A program made the position numbers and the translations under genes. Of a stretch of DNA of 64,000 nt, positions 8,575 to 17,267 are shown piece after piece. This DNA is from JBNKLG01 sp050292235. Its GTDB lineage: Bacteria; Pseudomonadota; Gammaproteobacteria; Chromatiales; Chromatiaceae. The DNA lies in NCBI GenBank assembly GCA_050292235.1, contig JBNKLG010000002.1, positions 41,759 to 105,758 of the forward strand. Direction: 5' to 3'. How positions within the stretch are numbered: position 1 is the first letter of the stretch; each line of letters starts with the position of its first letter. The notes below the pieces were generated by a model. It was not told where the DNA came from. It searched no databases and was given only the letters and a program-made list of their open reading frames with translations.

Positions 8575-9255
8575 TTACTCAGCCTTGGGTACTTCAGATG
8601 AAGTTGTCGGCTTCTCTGGTGCAGCTTCAGCCCCAGCCTTCTCCCCCTGAATCTCAGCGGCTGGCTGCTCCACCTCAGGCGCTGACGCTTCAGGCACAGC
8701 GGTTTCTGTTACTGACGCCTCTGTTGTCGGCACCTCCTCCGACGTGGCCGCATCGGGAACAGCCTCCTCAGTAGCTGTCACTTCAGGCGTCCCTTCAGCA
8801 GACTTATCCGCCACTGCTGGCTCCAGAGCCTGAATCATAACAGCCCCCTGATCAGGTTCTGATCCTTCAGTTGCCACTGGAGGCATGTCATCAGATTCAG
8901 CAGGATTACCATTACCCATCAGGGTAACCGGTGGCATATCGGTTTCCGCAGGCTTCTCCTCTTTTGCAGGTACTGCCTTGGATTCATCCTCCGAGAAGCC
9001 AGCCATGATGTCACGACCGCCGTCCTGTTTCATCGCAAAATAGCCAAGGGCAATACTGGTAACAAAAAAGAGGGCTGCCAGAATCGCTGTGGTGCGTGAC
9101 AGAAAATTGGACGCACCCTGGGCACCAAACACCGTACCCGAGGCCCCACTGCCGAAGGCCGCGCCGGCGTCAGCGCCTTTGCCGTGTTGCATCAGGACCA
9201 AGCCAATGATACCCAGCGCGAGAAAAAGATGAACGACAGTTAGGATAATTTGCAT
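8575..9255 (-). CDS. secG: Protein-export membrane protein SecG with long acidic C-terminal extension
   Basis: Residues 1-75 are a standard SecG: a first membrane helix, the cytoplasmic loop LMQHGKGADAGAAFGSGAS with the AGAAFG-type signature, and a second helix (TAILAALFFVTSIALGYFA). SecG stimulates SecYE/SecA translocation. The remaining about 150 residues are Glu/Pro/Ala/Thr-rich low complexity, making the protein 226 aa against 110 in E. coli. As SecG termini face the periplasm, the tail should be periplasmic. It is 12 bp downstream of tpiA, so the genes are probably co-transcribed. Confidence 0.92.
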   Translation of the reverse strand: MQIILTVVHLFLALGIIGLVLMQHGKGADAGAAFGSGASGTVFGAQGASNFLSRTTAILAALFFVTSIALGYFAMKQDGGRDIMAGFSEDESKAVPAKEEKPAETDMPPVTLMGNGNPAESDDMPPVATEGSEPDQGAVMIQALEPAVADKSAEGTPEVTATEEAVPDAATSEEVPTTEASVTETAVPEASAPEVEQPAAEIQGEKAGAEAAPEKPTTSSEVPKAE

Positions 9256-9267
9256 GACCAGTCCTGA

Positions 9268-10011
9268 TTAGCCTGCCTGACAGACTGCTAGAAAGTCAGG
9301 CGCCTTGAGCGAGGCACCACCCACCAGGCCGCCATCGATATCAGGCTTTGCCATGAGTTCTGCTGCGTTTTTCGGATTCATGCTACCGCCATAAAGGATG
9401 CGCACTTTCTGCGCTGCCTCAGCATCCACCGCTGCCATCTGGGCACGGATAAAGGCATGAACCTCTTGCGCCTGTTCCGGGGTAGCGGTTTTACCGGTGC
9501 CGATGGCCCAGACGGGCTCATAGGCGACGACCAGCTTTTCGCTCACGCCATATTTGGTCAAATAGGCCGCCATCTGCCGGGCCACAACCTGCTCAGTGAT
9601 GCCCTGCTCACGCTCTTCCAGGGTTTCACCTACACAAAGAATTGGAATCAGCCCCGCACCCATGGCCTGGTTGGCCTTATCGGCCACCAGCTCATCGGTT
9701 TCACTATGGTAGGTACGACGCTCGGAATGACCCACAATCGCATAGGTACAGCCATAATCCAGTAACATCGAAGCCGCAGTTTCACCGGTATAGGCACCGG
9801 AATCCTGAACAGAGACATCCTGGCCACCCCAAGTGATGGCACTGCCTTGGAGCTGAGACTGGCAGAGCGGGATGTAGATGGAAGGCGCACAGACGGCCAC
9901 CTCAGCACTGGCCACCTGGTCCATACCGTCTTTCAGGCCTTGGGTCAGCGCCATAATACTCTCAGCACTACCGTTCATTTTCCAATTTCCTGCTACCAAA
10001 GGCTTGCGCAT
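9268..10011 (-). CDS. tpiA: Triosephosphate isomerase
   Basis: This protein of about 247 aa interconverts dihydroxyacetone phosphate and glyceraldehyde 3-phosphate. All active-site motifs are present: AGNWKMNG (Lys), IVGHSERR (His), VAYEPVWAIGTGKTA (Glu and flexible loop) and YGGSMNP (phosphate binding). The start is ATG at 10011, with AGGAGAT just upstream; a TTG codon directly before it would extend the frame by one residue. It leads the tpiA-secG-tRNA-Leu unit. Confidence 0.96.
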   Translation of the reverse strand: MRKPLVAGNWKMNGSAESIMALTQGLKDGMDQVASAEVAVCAPSIYIPLCQSQLQGSAITWGGQDVSVQDSGAYTGETAASMLLDYGCTYAIVGHSERRTYHSETDELVADKANQAMGAGLIPILCVGETLEEREQGITEQVVARQMAAYLTKYGVSEKLVVAYEPVWAIGTGKTATPEQAQEVHAFIRAQMAAVDAEAAQKVRILYGGSMNPKNAAELMAKPDIDGGLVGGASLKAPDFLAVCQAG

Positions 10012-10046
10012 CAATGGATCTCCTAATTCAGTTTCCGATCATCAAC

Positions 10047-10064
10047 CGGGCTTCGGGAAGCCCG
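10047..10064. other. GC-rich hairpin between purA and tpiA
   Basis: A perfect 8-bp stem (CGGGCTTC / GAAGCCCG) with a 2-nt loop lies in the 80-bp gap between the purA stop and the tpiA start. No U-run follows on the minus strand. It may therefore be a weak terminator, an mRNA processing or stability element, or part of a tpiA leader. Confidence 0.35.
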
Positions 10065-10091
10065 CCACTTTAACGGACAATAGCGCCGAAA

Positions 10092-11384
10092 TCAATCAAA
10101 AGGGTGTTTGAGCACCAAGGTCTGGACTCTGTCAGGGCCGGTACTGACGATATCGATGGGGGTACCGCTCAACTCCTCGATCTTGTTCAGATAATCCCGT
10201 GCCGCCTGGGGCAAGGCGGAGAGATCTCCGGCACCCACAGTGGATTCCTGCCAACCCGGCATCTCAATCCATTGGGGTTCGCACTGTTCAATGCGATCAG
10301 CGCCCACTGGCGGCGCATCCAGAATCTGACCGTTCATCTTGTAACCGGTACAGATCTTAAGGATCTTCATACCATCCAGAACATCCAGCTTGGTTATACA
10401 GATCCCGGTCACGCTGTTGATATCCAGAGAGCGTTTGAGGGCGACCATATCCAGCCAGCCACAACGGCGTTGGCGCCCGGTGGTGGCACCGAATTCGTGA
10501 CCTTTGGTACCGAGATGCTCACCATCCGCATCAAACAGTTCGGTCGGAAACGGCCCCGCCCCAACACGAGTGGTGTAGGCCTTGACGATACCCAACACAT
10601 AATCGATGTGGCCCGGACCGATGCCGGTGCCGCCACAGGCACCACCGGAGGTGGTATTGGATGAGGTGACGTAAGGATAGGTGCCATGATCGATATCCAG
10701 CAAGGTACCCTGGGCCCCTTCGAACATGACGTTCTTGCCGTCACGACGATACTGATGCAGGGTGCCGGTCACATCCTCAACCATCGGCTTGATGACCTCA
10801 GCCTGAGCCAGCACCTGATCCAGTACCTGCTGAACATCCACAGTCTCGAACTGGAAGAAGTGGGCCAGGGCGTGGTTGTGATAATCCATCACTTCGCGCA
10901 GACGTTCTTTGATATGGGCCTCATCGAAGATCTCGCCCAGGCGGATGCCCCGGCGTGAGACCTTATCCTCATAGGCCGGACCGATCCCACGCCCGGTGGT
11001 ACCGATGGCCTTTTTACCCCGTGCCCTCTCCCGCGCCTGATCCAGGGCAATGTGATAGGGCAGAATCAGCGGACAGGATTCGGAGATACCCAAACGCTCA
11101 CGAGCCGGCACACCATTGGCCTCCAGCATCTCCAGCTCTTCCAGCATGGCATCGGGGGAGAGGACAACCCCATTACCGATCAGACAGCGCACATGCTCTC
11201 GCAAAATACCTGAGGGAATCAGATGCAAAACGGTTTTCTTGCCATCGATCACCAGGGTATGGCCCGCATTATGGCCACCCTGGAAACGGGCCACCGCATG
11301 CGCCTTGTCGGTCAGAAGATCGACAATCTTACCCTTGCCTTCGTCACCCCACTGGGTGCCGACCACCACAACATTCTTACCCAT
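10092..11384 (-). CDS. purA: Adenylosuccinate synthetase
   Basis: This 430-aa enzyme makes adenylosuccinate from IMP, aspartate and GTP in the first committed step to AMP. Hallmarks are the N-terminal GTQWGDEGKGKIVD loop, GHNAGHT, TTGRGIGPAYEDK, QGTLLDIDHGTYPYVTSSN, TRVGAGPFPTEL and TGRQRRCGW. Length matches the family. It follows hisZ by 37 bp on the same strand, at the end of an hflK-hflC-DUF2065-hisZ-purA run that is conserved in many gamma- and betaproteobacteria. Confidence 0.97.
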   Translation of the reverse strand: MGKNVVVVGTQWGDEGKGKIVDLLTDKAHAVARFQGGHNAGHTLVIDGKKTVLHLIPSGILREHVRCLIGNGVVLSPDAMLEELEMLEANGVPARERLGISESCPLILPYHIALDQARERARGKKAIGTTGRGIGPAYEDKVSRRGIRLGEIFDEAHIKERLREVMDYHNHALAHFFQFETVDVQQVLDQVLAQAEVIKPMVEDVTGTLHQYRRDGKNVMFEGAQGTLLDIDHGTYPYVTSSNTTSGGACGGTGIGPGHIDYVLGIVKAYTTRVGAGPFPTELFDADGEHLGTKGHEFGATTGRQRRCGWLDMVALKRSLDINSVTGICITKLDVLDGMKILKICTGYKMNGQILDAPPVGADRIEQCEPQWIEMPGWQESTVGAGDLSALPQAARDYLNKIEELSGTPIDIVSTGPDRVQTLVLKHPFD

Positions 11385-11421
11385 GGTATTCGTGCTCTGT
11401 TGTTAATGATTGAAAAAATGC

Positions 11422-12600
11422 TCAGATGGGTGCCAGCGTCCAGCTGCCACCCTGGCGAGTCAGCTGTTGATCACAGCCCATCTCAGCCGCCCCACCCTCT
11501 TGTTTGGGCAGGGCTTGAATCACGATCTGCCCCTCGTCCCGGAGGCAGGCGATTTTTTGTCGCAGGGAGGGGTCTTCTGAGGCCGGGGCGAAAATCCGGC
11601 TGATTTTGCTCGCCACAGGTCGCTGACTCAGGCGAATGAGGTTGAGTATATCAGCGCTAAAGCCCGTGGCAGGACGCGCCCGGCCAAAGCTCTCGCCCAC
11701 ATGGTCATAGCGACCACCCCGCGCCACCTCGTGTCCCAGACTGGGCACAAAGGCAGCAAAGACAATACCCGTCTGATAGTTGTAGGCACGCAACTCTGCC
11801 AGATCATAATGCACCGGCACCCGAGGCAGGCGCTCCTGAATCTGGCTGGCCATCGCCTGCAAGTAAGCCAGGGATTGGCGGACATCGTCCGTCGCTGCCG
11901 CCAGAGCGGTTTCTGCCCGACTCAGGGCATCTGGCCCATTGAGTTCGGCCAGGCTCAAAAACATTTCGGCCACGGAATCAGCCAACTCAAATTGGTGCAC
12001 CAAATCACCAACTTCCGGCATCGATTTCCGCTGCAGAGCATCAAACAGCGCCATCTCCTGGCACTGATCCAATCCGGCCTGGACAGACAGACCACGGAAG
12101 ATGCCCACATGTCCCAAATCCAGATGCAGGTGACGCAACCCGGCCAAATCCAGCATGGCCATCATCAGACAGAGGACTTCAAGATCACTCTCGACCCCGT
12201 GGTGACCAAAGAGCTCAGCGCCGATCTGCAACGGCGTCCGCGACCGGCCCAGCCCTTCGGGCCGGGTTTTGAGCACCGTACCCAGATAGCAGAGACGCGT
12301 GGGCGAAGAACGTCGTAGCTGATGGGCATCGATACGCGCCACCTGAGGGGTAATATCGGCCCGCACGCCCATCATGCGGCCCGTCAGTTGATCGGTGATT
12401 TTAAAGGTACGCAGATCCAGATCCTTGCCGGTTCCAGTCAACAAGGAATCCAGATACTCGGCAAAGGGTGGGAAAACCAGCTCATAACCCCAACGGCGAA
12501 ACAGGTCCAGCAAATCGCGGCGCAACTGCTCCAGACGATCGGCTTGGGGCGGCAGCACCTCTTCGATACCTTCGGGTAACAACCAGCGGTTATTATGCAT
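11422..12600 (-). CDS. hisZ: ATP phosphoribosyltransferase regulatory subunit HisZ
   Basis: This histidyl-tRNA-synthetase-like protein lacks synthetase activity and forms a hetero-octamer with short-form HisG, giving catalysis control and histidine feedback in histidine biosynthesis. The start is ATG at 12600 (MHNNRWLLPEGIEEVLPP), because AGAGAGG lies 9 nt upstream; the frame is open 33 codons further. The class II core is visible in ADITPQVARIDAH, RLCYLGTVLKTRP and the C-terminal GGRYDHVGESFGR glycine motif. The product is 392 aa. No hisG lies in the window, so the partner must be elsewhere. Confidence 0.9.
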   Translation of the reverse strand: MHNNRWLLPEGIEEVLPPQADRLEQLRRDLLDLFRRWGYELVFPPFAEYLDSLLTGTGKDLDLRTFKITDQLTGRMMGVRADITPQVARIDAHQLRRSSPTRLCYLGTVLKTRPEGLGRSRTPLQIGAELFGHHGVESDLEVLCLMMAMLDLAGLRHLHLDLGHVGIFRGLSVQAGLDQCQEMALFDALQRKSMPEVGDLVHQFELADSVAEMFLSLAELNGPDALSRAETALAAATDDVRQSLAYLQAMASQIQERLPRVPVHYDLAELRAYNYQTGIVFAAFVPSLGHEVARGGRYDHVGESFGRARPATGFSADILNLIRLSQRPVASKISRIFAPASEDPSLRQKIACLRDEGQIVIQALPKQEGGAAEMGCDQQLTRQGGSWTLAPI

Positions 12601-12614
12601 GAAAGGAGGCCTCT

Positions 12615-12800
12615 CTAGTGAACCCAGTAGAGCATGATCAGGCCGGATAGCATGCTGGCGAGTCCCAGCAAACGCAATGATCTGTCCCGAAACTGACACA
12701 GCATAAGCAGCGTCTCACGCATCCGGGCCGGGCTGAGGAAGGGCATCATACCTTCGATGATCATCACCAAAGCCAACGCAACCAGCAGATCATTCCACAT
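12615..12800 (-). CDS. DUF2065 small inner-membrane protein (YjeT-like)
   Basis: A 61-aa protein starting MWNDLLVALALVMIIEGM, with two predicted membrane helices (about 4-22 and 42-60) separated by SPARMRETLLML and a basic loop. It matches the DUF2065/YjeT family in length, sequence feel and position between hflC and the purA region. The function of the family is unknown. It lies 21 bp after hflC and 14 bp before hisZ. Confidence 0.88.
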   Translation of the reverse strand: MWNDLLVALALVMIIEGMMPFLSPARMRETLLMLCQFRDRSLRLLGLASMLSGLIMLYWVH

Positions 12801-12821
12801 CTGAGCGGATCAAGAATGGCC

Positions 12822-13691
12822 TCAGCGGCCCTGCTTGTCTTTGAGATAGCGGAAGAAATCCGAATTCGGATCCAGCACCATCAGGTTACCACCACCAGAG
12901 AAGGACTTCTGATAAGCCTCCAGGCTACGGGAGAAGGCGTAGAAATCCGGATCCTTGCTAAAGGCCTTGGCGTAGATCTCAGCAGCCTTGGAATCCCCCT
13001 CACCACGAAGGCGCTCGCCATCACGATAGGCCTCAGCCTTAATCACCACCTCCTGACGATCGGCATCGGCACGGATCTTTTCCGCCGCCTCAGCACCCTG
13101 GGCGCGCAGATTGCGGGCCACCCGTTCACGCTCGGCACGCATACGGTTGTAGACCGATTCGCTGACCTCAGGTGGCAGATCGATTTTCTTCACCCGCACA
13201 TCCACCACTTCGACACCGATTTCAGAGGCCTTTTCGTTGGCATCCTTGCGCAGCAACTCCATAATCTGCACACGATCGCCGGCAATGACCTCCTGCACGG
13301 AACGCTTACCAAACTCATCGCGCAGACTGGTATTGATACGATCAGACAACAGGGTCGAGGTCACAAAGAGATCACCACCGGTAGAACGGTAGTATTTAGC
13401 CCCATCACGGATGCGAAACTTGACATAGGAATCGACAATCACATCCTTCTTCTCCAGCGTCAGGAAACGCTGAGGACGGGAATCGAGGGTCTGGATCCGG
13501 CGATCAAACTTTACAATGGAGTTCCAAAAGGGAACCCTGAAATGGAGGCCGGGCCGATAATTATCTTCAACGATTTTCCCCACCTGTAACTTGAGGGCCA
13601 TCTCCCACTGATAGACCACAAAGGTAAAACCATAGGCCACCAGACCGAACAGACCAACCAACAGAGGCAAAGCCGCTTTGAATTTACTCAT
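12822..13691 (-). CDS. hflC: HflC, SPFH-domain modulator of FtsH protease
   Basis: This 289-aa membrane protein has a single N-terminal anchor (LPLLVGLFGLVAYGFTFVVYQ) and a periplasmic SPFH/band-7 domain. The conserved run VRVKKIDLPPEVSESVYNRM is followed by a long helical RAQGAEAAEKIRADADR segment. HflKC forms a large cage around FtsH and limits its access to membrane substrates. The start overlaps the hflK stop (TAATG), indicating translational coupling. Confidence 0.95.
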   Translation of the reverse strand: MSKFKAALPLLVGLFGLVAYGFTFVVYQWEMALKLQVGKIVEDNYRPGLHFRVPFWNSIVKFDRRIQTLDSRPQRFLTLEKKDVIVDSYVKFRIRDGAKYYRSTGGDLFVTSTLLSDRINTSLRDEFGKRSVQEVIAGDRVQIMELLRKDANEKASEIGVEVVDVRVKKIDLPPEVSESVYNRMRAERERVARNLRAQGAEAAEKIRADADRQEVVIKAEAYRDGERLRGEGDSKAAEIYAKAFSKDPDFYAFSRSLEAYQKSFSGGGNLMVLDPNSDFFRYLKDKQGR

Positions 13692-14830
13692 TATCTGGCC
13701 CTCCGCTCACGACCACGATTCACCTCTCTCCGCAGGGTCTCCTGAGTAGCCTGACGCACCTTGGGTATCACTTGGTTAACCACCGAGCCCTGGCTGGCCG
13801 GCATCCCAGAACCGATGAGGCGATCCAACGGCAGATAGGTGAGATTGTTACCACCCTTGGCATCCATCAACACCTTGCCAGTATTGGCCATGAAGCCTTC
13901 GATCGCCTCTAAATAGAGACGTTCACGGGTCACTTCCGGGGCCTTGAGATATTCATTCAGCACCGACTCAAAACGGGCCGCCTCACCCTCTGCCTCAGCA
14001 ACGCGTCGATCCCGATAGGCTTGGGCGACGGCAATCTGACGGGCCGCAGCACCACGGGCCTTGGGCACCACCTCGTTACGATAGGCCTCGGCCTCGTTTT
14101 CCAGCCGCTCCTTATCCTCACGTGCCTTGATGGCGTCATCAAAGGCCGCTTTCACCTCTTCCGGTGGCTTGGCGGGCTGCATATTGACACTGGTGACGAT
14201 GAGGCCGGTATGGTAATCACTGAGCAGCTGCTGGATACCCCCGCGAATCTTATCCGCGACATCACCACGCCCCTCGGTGAGGATGTAATCCAGCTTGTTC
14301 TTGCCGATCACTTCACGCACCGCCGTCTCGGTGGCATCCTGCAGAGTCTTGTCCGGGGTGCTGTCCTGGAACAGAAAATCCTTCGGATCTTTGATGCGCG
14401 ATTGTACGGTCAACTCCACATCGATGATGTTCTCATCGGTGGTCAGCATCTGCGCCTTATGGCGATGGGAGCGAATCTGATCGACATTAACTTTTTTTAC
14501 CTCATCGACTGGCCAGGGAACCCGCCAATTGAGGCCCGGCTCAGTCACCTTGCTAAAAGCACCAAGTCGCAATACCACACCTCGTTCAGCTGGCTGAACC
14601 GTATAAAAACCACTGACCAACCAAAGCCCCAACGCCACAATCGCCAACAGCGTCCAAACGGTACCACTCACCTCTGGCCCACCGCCAGAGTCGCCGCTGT
14701 CGCCACCCTTGCCACCGAAAAGGCCACCCAGCTTTTTCTGCAGATCCTTGACCACATCATCCAGGTCAGGCGGGCCATCACCACGATTGCCCCAAGGATC
14801 TTTATCTTTACCCGGTTCATTCCAGGCCAT
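13691..14830 (-). CDS. hflK: HflK, SPFH-domain modulator of FtsH protease
   Basis: This 379-aa partner of HflC has the usual Gly/Asp-rich cytoplasmic N-terminus (MAWNEPGKDKDPWGNRGDG, then LGGLFGGKGGDSGDSGGG). A transmembrane segment (about 58-78) follows, then the SPFH domain (QPAERGVVLRLG, WRVPWPVDEV) and an Ala/Glu-rich helical stretch ending in a basic tail (RREVNRGRERRAR). It is the first gene of the hflK-hflC-DUF2065-hisZ-purA series. In many relatives hfq and hflX lie upstream; here a non-coding stretch with a possible repeat lies upstream instead. Confidence 0.95.
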   Translation of the reverse strand: MAWNEPGKDKDPWGNRGDGPPDLDDVVKDLQKKLGGLFGGKGGDSGDSGGGPEVSGTVWTLLAIVALGLWLVSGFYTVQPAERGVVLRLGAFSKVTEPGLNWRVPWPVDEVKKVNVDQIRSHRHKAQMLTTDENIIDVELTVQSRIKDPKDFLFQDSTPDKTLQDATETAVREVIGKNKLDYILTEGRGDVADKIRGGIQQLLSDYHTGLIVTSVNMQPAKPPEEVKAAFDDAIKAREDKERLENEAEAYRNEVVPKARGAAARQIAVAQAYRDRRVAEAEGEAARFESVLNEYLKAPEVTRERLYLEAIEGFMANTGKVLMDAKGGNNLTYLPLDRLIGSGMPASQGSVVNQVIPKVRQATQETLRREVNRGRERRAR

Positions 14831-15181
14831 AATTCAACTCCAACAATATCTGAACGGCAATACCAACGGGCATCACCACCCGTACCATCTCAAGAATTGC
14901 GCATTCTAACGGCTCTGCACAATAAAGGCGACCCACAAGGAAGTGGGATGTGCTGGAAACGCACGACTGCATGGATGCCGGAGGTAGAGCAACGCAGGAG
15001 CAGTTGCCGAGGATACACGCAGGGACGTAGGAAGTGATGCCAAAGTGCAGGGAGTCAGGCATAACACCATGACCAAAGAGTTACAGATCGATATGGACAA
15101 GTGAATCGAGACTACAAAATGGGCAAATCTATCGGAGCAACTGTTGTTGCAGCATCAAACCGGTGAAACAAATATAACTGC
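14831..15181. other. Gene-free stretch with a possible dispersed intergenic repeat
   Basis: No credible gene was found in these 351 bp upstream of hflK. Positions about 14920-15060 (from ggctctgcacaataaaggcg to cagggagtcaggc) look like a composite repeat rather than a promoter region: short open frames appear on both strands, and the text has the feel of intergenic repeats seen in other gammaproteobacterial genomes. No second copy was noticed in this window, so the repeat call rests on recognition alone. The hflK promoter must lie here. Confidence 0.3.
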
Positions 15182-16930
15182 CTATCCACCAATACTGGCA
15201 TAGGAATCCATTGGTTTCTCACACCAACCTGCCCATCCACCTCCTTGTTGAATAAAAGCTGAGATTTCATCAGCCGACATGGGTTTGGCCAGGAGATAAC
15301 CTTGCATCTCATCGCAGCCATACCCCAGGAGAAAGTCTAGCTGGGCATAATTCTCCACGCCCTCGGCAATCACCTTCAGCCCCAAGCTGTGCGACATAGC
15401 AATAATGGTCTTCGCGATGGCCTCATCACTGCGTCGGCCCGGAATATCAACCAGAAAAGAGCGATCAATCTTCAGGTAATCCAGCGGAAAACGCTTCAGA
15501 TAGGCCAATGAGGAGTAACCGGTACCAAAATCATCAATGGCCAACCCTACCCCCAACTCCTTAAAGGCATAAAGAATATCCAGCATCCTTTTGGTGTTAC
15601 TCATCAACATGCTTTCCGTCAGCTCCAGCTCCAACAATTTGGCTGGCAGCCCTGTTCGTGACAAGGCCTGATCCACCACCTTGACCACATCCTCATCAAA
15701 GAATTGGCGCCCGGATAGGTTGACGGCGACCTTCAGATCCCTACCAAATTGCCGATGCCACTTCACACCCTGTTCACAGGCCTGATTCAACACCCATTCG
15801 CCAATTGGCACGATGTGCCCGCGCTGTTCGGCAACAGGAATAAACTCACCTGGTGGAACTGTCCCCAACTCCCCGGAATGCCATCTGATCAGTGCCTCCG
15901 CCCCGGAAATGCTACCGTCGGCCAACCTGGCCTGTGGCTGATAATGGAGCTCGAACTCCCCCTCATCCAGGGCACGATGCAGACAGTTACCAATCTGAAT
16001 GCGGCGGCGTATCACCCGATTCATATCTGAGGTAAAAAACTTGATACTGCCATCGCCCTCCTGTTTGGCGCAGCGCAAGGCAACAGCTGCTCCGTGCAAC
16101 ATGGCATCAGCATCATCACCATCCGATGGATAAAGGGAGATGCCGATACAGTTTGAAACGACAATTTCATGACCATCGAGAAAATAGGGATCGTCAAGCG
16201 CCAAAGCCAATTGCACGGCCAGTTGCTCAACCTTACCGACATCAGCATACCCACCACTGACAACAGCAAATTCATTGCCACCTACCCGTCCGATGGCAAT
16301 GGAATCATCCACCTCCCTCGCCAACCTGACTGCAGCACTTTTGAGCAACTCGTCTCCCACATCGTGACCAAAGGCGTCATTCACATCCTTAAAACCGCCA
16401 ATGTCCACCAGGATCAGAGAGATCAATTGCCCCGATTCTTTTGTATTTTCAATCACCTCTTGTAATTGTTCTCGAACCTGCACACGATTAAGCAACGATG
16501 TGAGTGGATCGCGGGTCGACTGGAATTCCAGTTGGGCCTGATACTGTTTAAACTCGGTAACATCTTGCAATATCACAAAGGCTTTTCGCAGCCCACTCAC
16601 AGGGCACGGAAATATTCGTGCATTGCACAGCACATGTACTCTTCGCCCCAAATATCCCACGGCAATCAATACCGTGTTCGAATCCACTGCTGCCAAAAAG
16701 AGGCTCCTCACGTAGTGCTCTGCCTCATCACCCCGCAGAAAATGGTGAGAGAATAGCGAATCAACAAGCTGGCCTCTTGGGCTACCAATCAGCTCTTCTA
16801 CAGAGGAGTTGGCATCCGTAATAACACCATCTTCACCAACAATCAGTACCGCGCCGGGGTTGGCATCAAGCAGCTCATCGGGAAAGCTTTTCGCCACACT
16901 GCCCATTCCACCAGTATCAATCTGTTTCAT
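15182..16930 (-). CDS. PAS-GGDEF-EAL protein, probable c-di-GMP phosphodiesterase
   Basis: This is a 582-aa cytoplasmic protein with no membrane segments. A PAS domain occupies about residues 15-130 (ANPGAVLIVGEDGVITDANSS, ending in a DVTEF PAC). GGDEF spans about 135-300 and EAL about 315-565. The GGDEF signature is GGNEF and no RxxD inhibitory site is visible, so cyclase activity is probably lost. The EAL domain keeps EALIRW, NLSGRQF, ELTESML, IDDFGTGYSS, KIDRSF and AEGVE, so c-di-GMP hydrolysis is likely. GGTGAG lies just before the ATG at 16930. It is 32 bp downstream of the cheB relic on the same strand and may once have belonged to that operon. Confidence 0.9.
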   Translation of the reverse strand: MKQIDTGGMGSVAKSFPDELLDANPGAVLIVGEDGVITDANSSVEELIGSPRGQLVDSLFSHHFLRGDEAEHYVRSLFLAAVDSNTVLIAVGYLGRRVHVLCNARIFPCPVSGLRKAFVILQDVTEFKQYQAQLEFQSTRDPLTSLLNRVQVREQLQEVIENTKESGQLISLILVDIGGFKDVNDAFGHDVGDELLKSAAVRLAREVDDSIAIGRVGGNEFAVVSGGYADVGKVEQLAVQLALALDDPYFLDGHEIVVSNCIGISLYPSDGDDADAMLHGAAVALRCAKQEGDGSIKFFTSDMNRVIRRRIQIGNCLHRALDEGEFELHYQPQARLADGSISGAEALIRWHSGELGTVPPGEFIPVAEQRGHIVPIGEWVLNQACEQGVKWHRQFGRDLKVAVNLSGRQFFDEDVVKVVDQALSRTGLPAKLLELELTESMLMSNTKRMLDILYAFKELGVGLAIDDFGTGYSSLAYLKRFPLDYLKIDRSFLVDIPGRRSDEAIAKTIIAMSHSLGLKVIAEGVENYAQLDFLLGYGCDEMQGYLLAKPMSADEISAFIQQGGGWAGWCEKPMDSYASIGG

Positions 16931-16962
16931 GCTTACTCACCACTTGGCACTTCGTCAGAGAC

Positions 16963-17181
16963 TCAGTGGATTCTGACCTTAACAATGGTTGCCGCAATCC
17001 CGCCAGGGGGAATGCTCTGTTCAACAGCACCCAGCTTTAGCGCCCCCTTGGACATGCCATAGACCACACAACGCTCCTCATCCTGCGCAACGGTACAGGC
17101 ACCAGCATGACGCATCGCCATAACGACCATCCAATTGCGATCCGACAACTTCACGACCTCGACGGGCGACATAAAAGACAC
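16963..17181 (-). pseudogene. cheB remnant (C-terminal methylesterase end only)
   Basis: The 72-codon frame contains MRHAGACTVAQDEE, CVVYGMSKGALKLGAVEQ and PPGGIAATIV. This matches the last about 50 residues of CheB, where typical proteins read AQDE-x-CVVFGMP-x-x-A-x-x-LGAVD. The receiver domain and the catalytic Ser and His of the esterase are gone. About 20 non-matching residues precede the conserved part, then the sequence runs into the cheD fragment. CheB would demethylate and deamidate chemoreceptors; this piece cannot. Confidence 0.8.
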
Positions 17182-17186
17182 ATGCC

Positions 17187-17267
17187 ACCGATACGCGTAT
17201 TCTGATCACCAACATGCAGTTCACCGGGCTGCAGATAGATATCTTGTACGTAACTTGATCGATTCAT
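17187..17267 (-). pseudogene. cheD remnant (N-terminus only)
   Basis: From ATG at 17267 the frame reads MNRSSYVQDIYLQPGELHVG and then DQNTRIGG. This is the start of a CheD receptor glutamine deamidase, whose members open with a x-(I/V)-x-L-x-PGE-x-x-x-G-x-x-x-T-x-(I/L) pattern. After about 27 codons the similarity stops and the frame ends at 17151, while the cheB end continues in another frame. The ATG overlaps the TGA of the cheR relic (ATGA), as in intact cheR-cheD-cheB operons. A deletion between cheD and cheB explains the join. Confidence 0.75.

Noticed and set aside
10047..10064. Intrinsic terminator after purA
   Set aside because: The stem is good but no U-run follows on the minus strand, so it was kept only as an unassigned hairpin.
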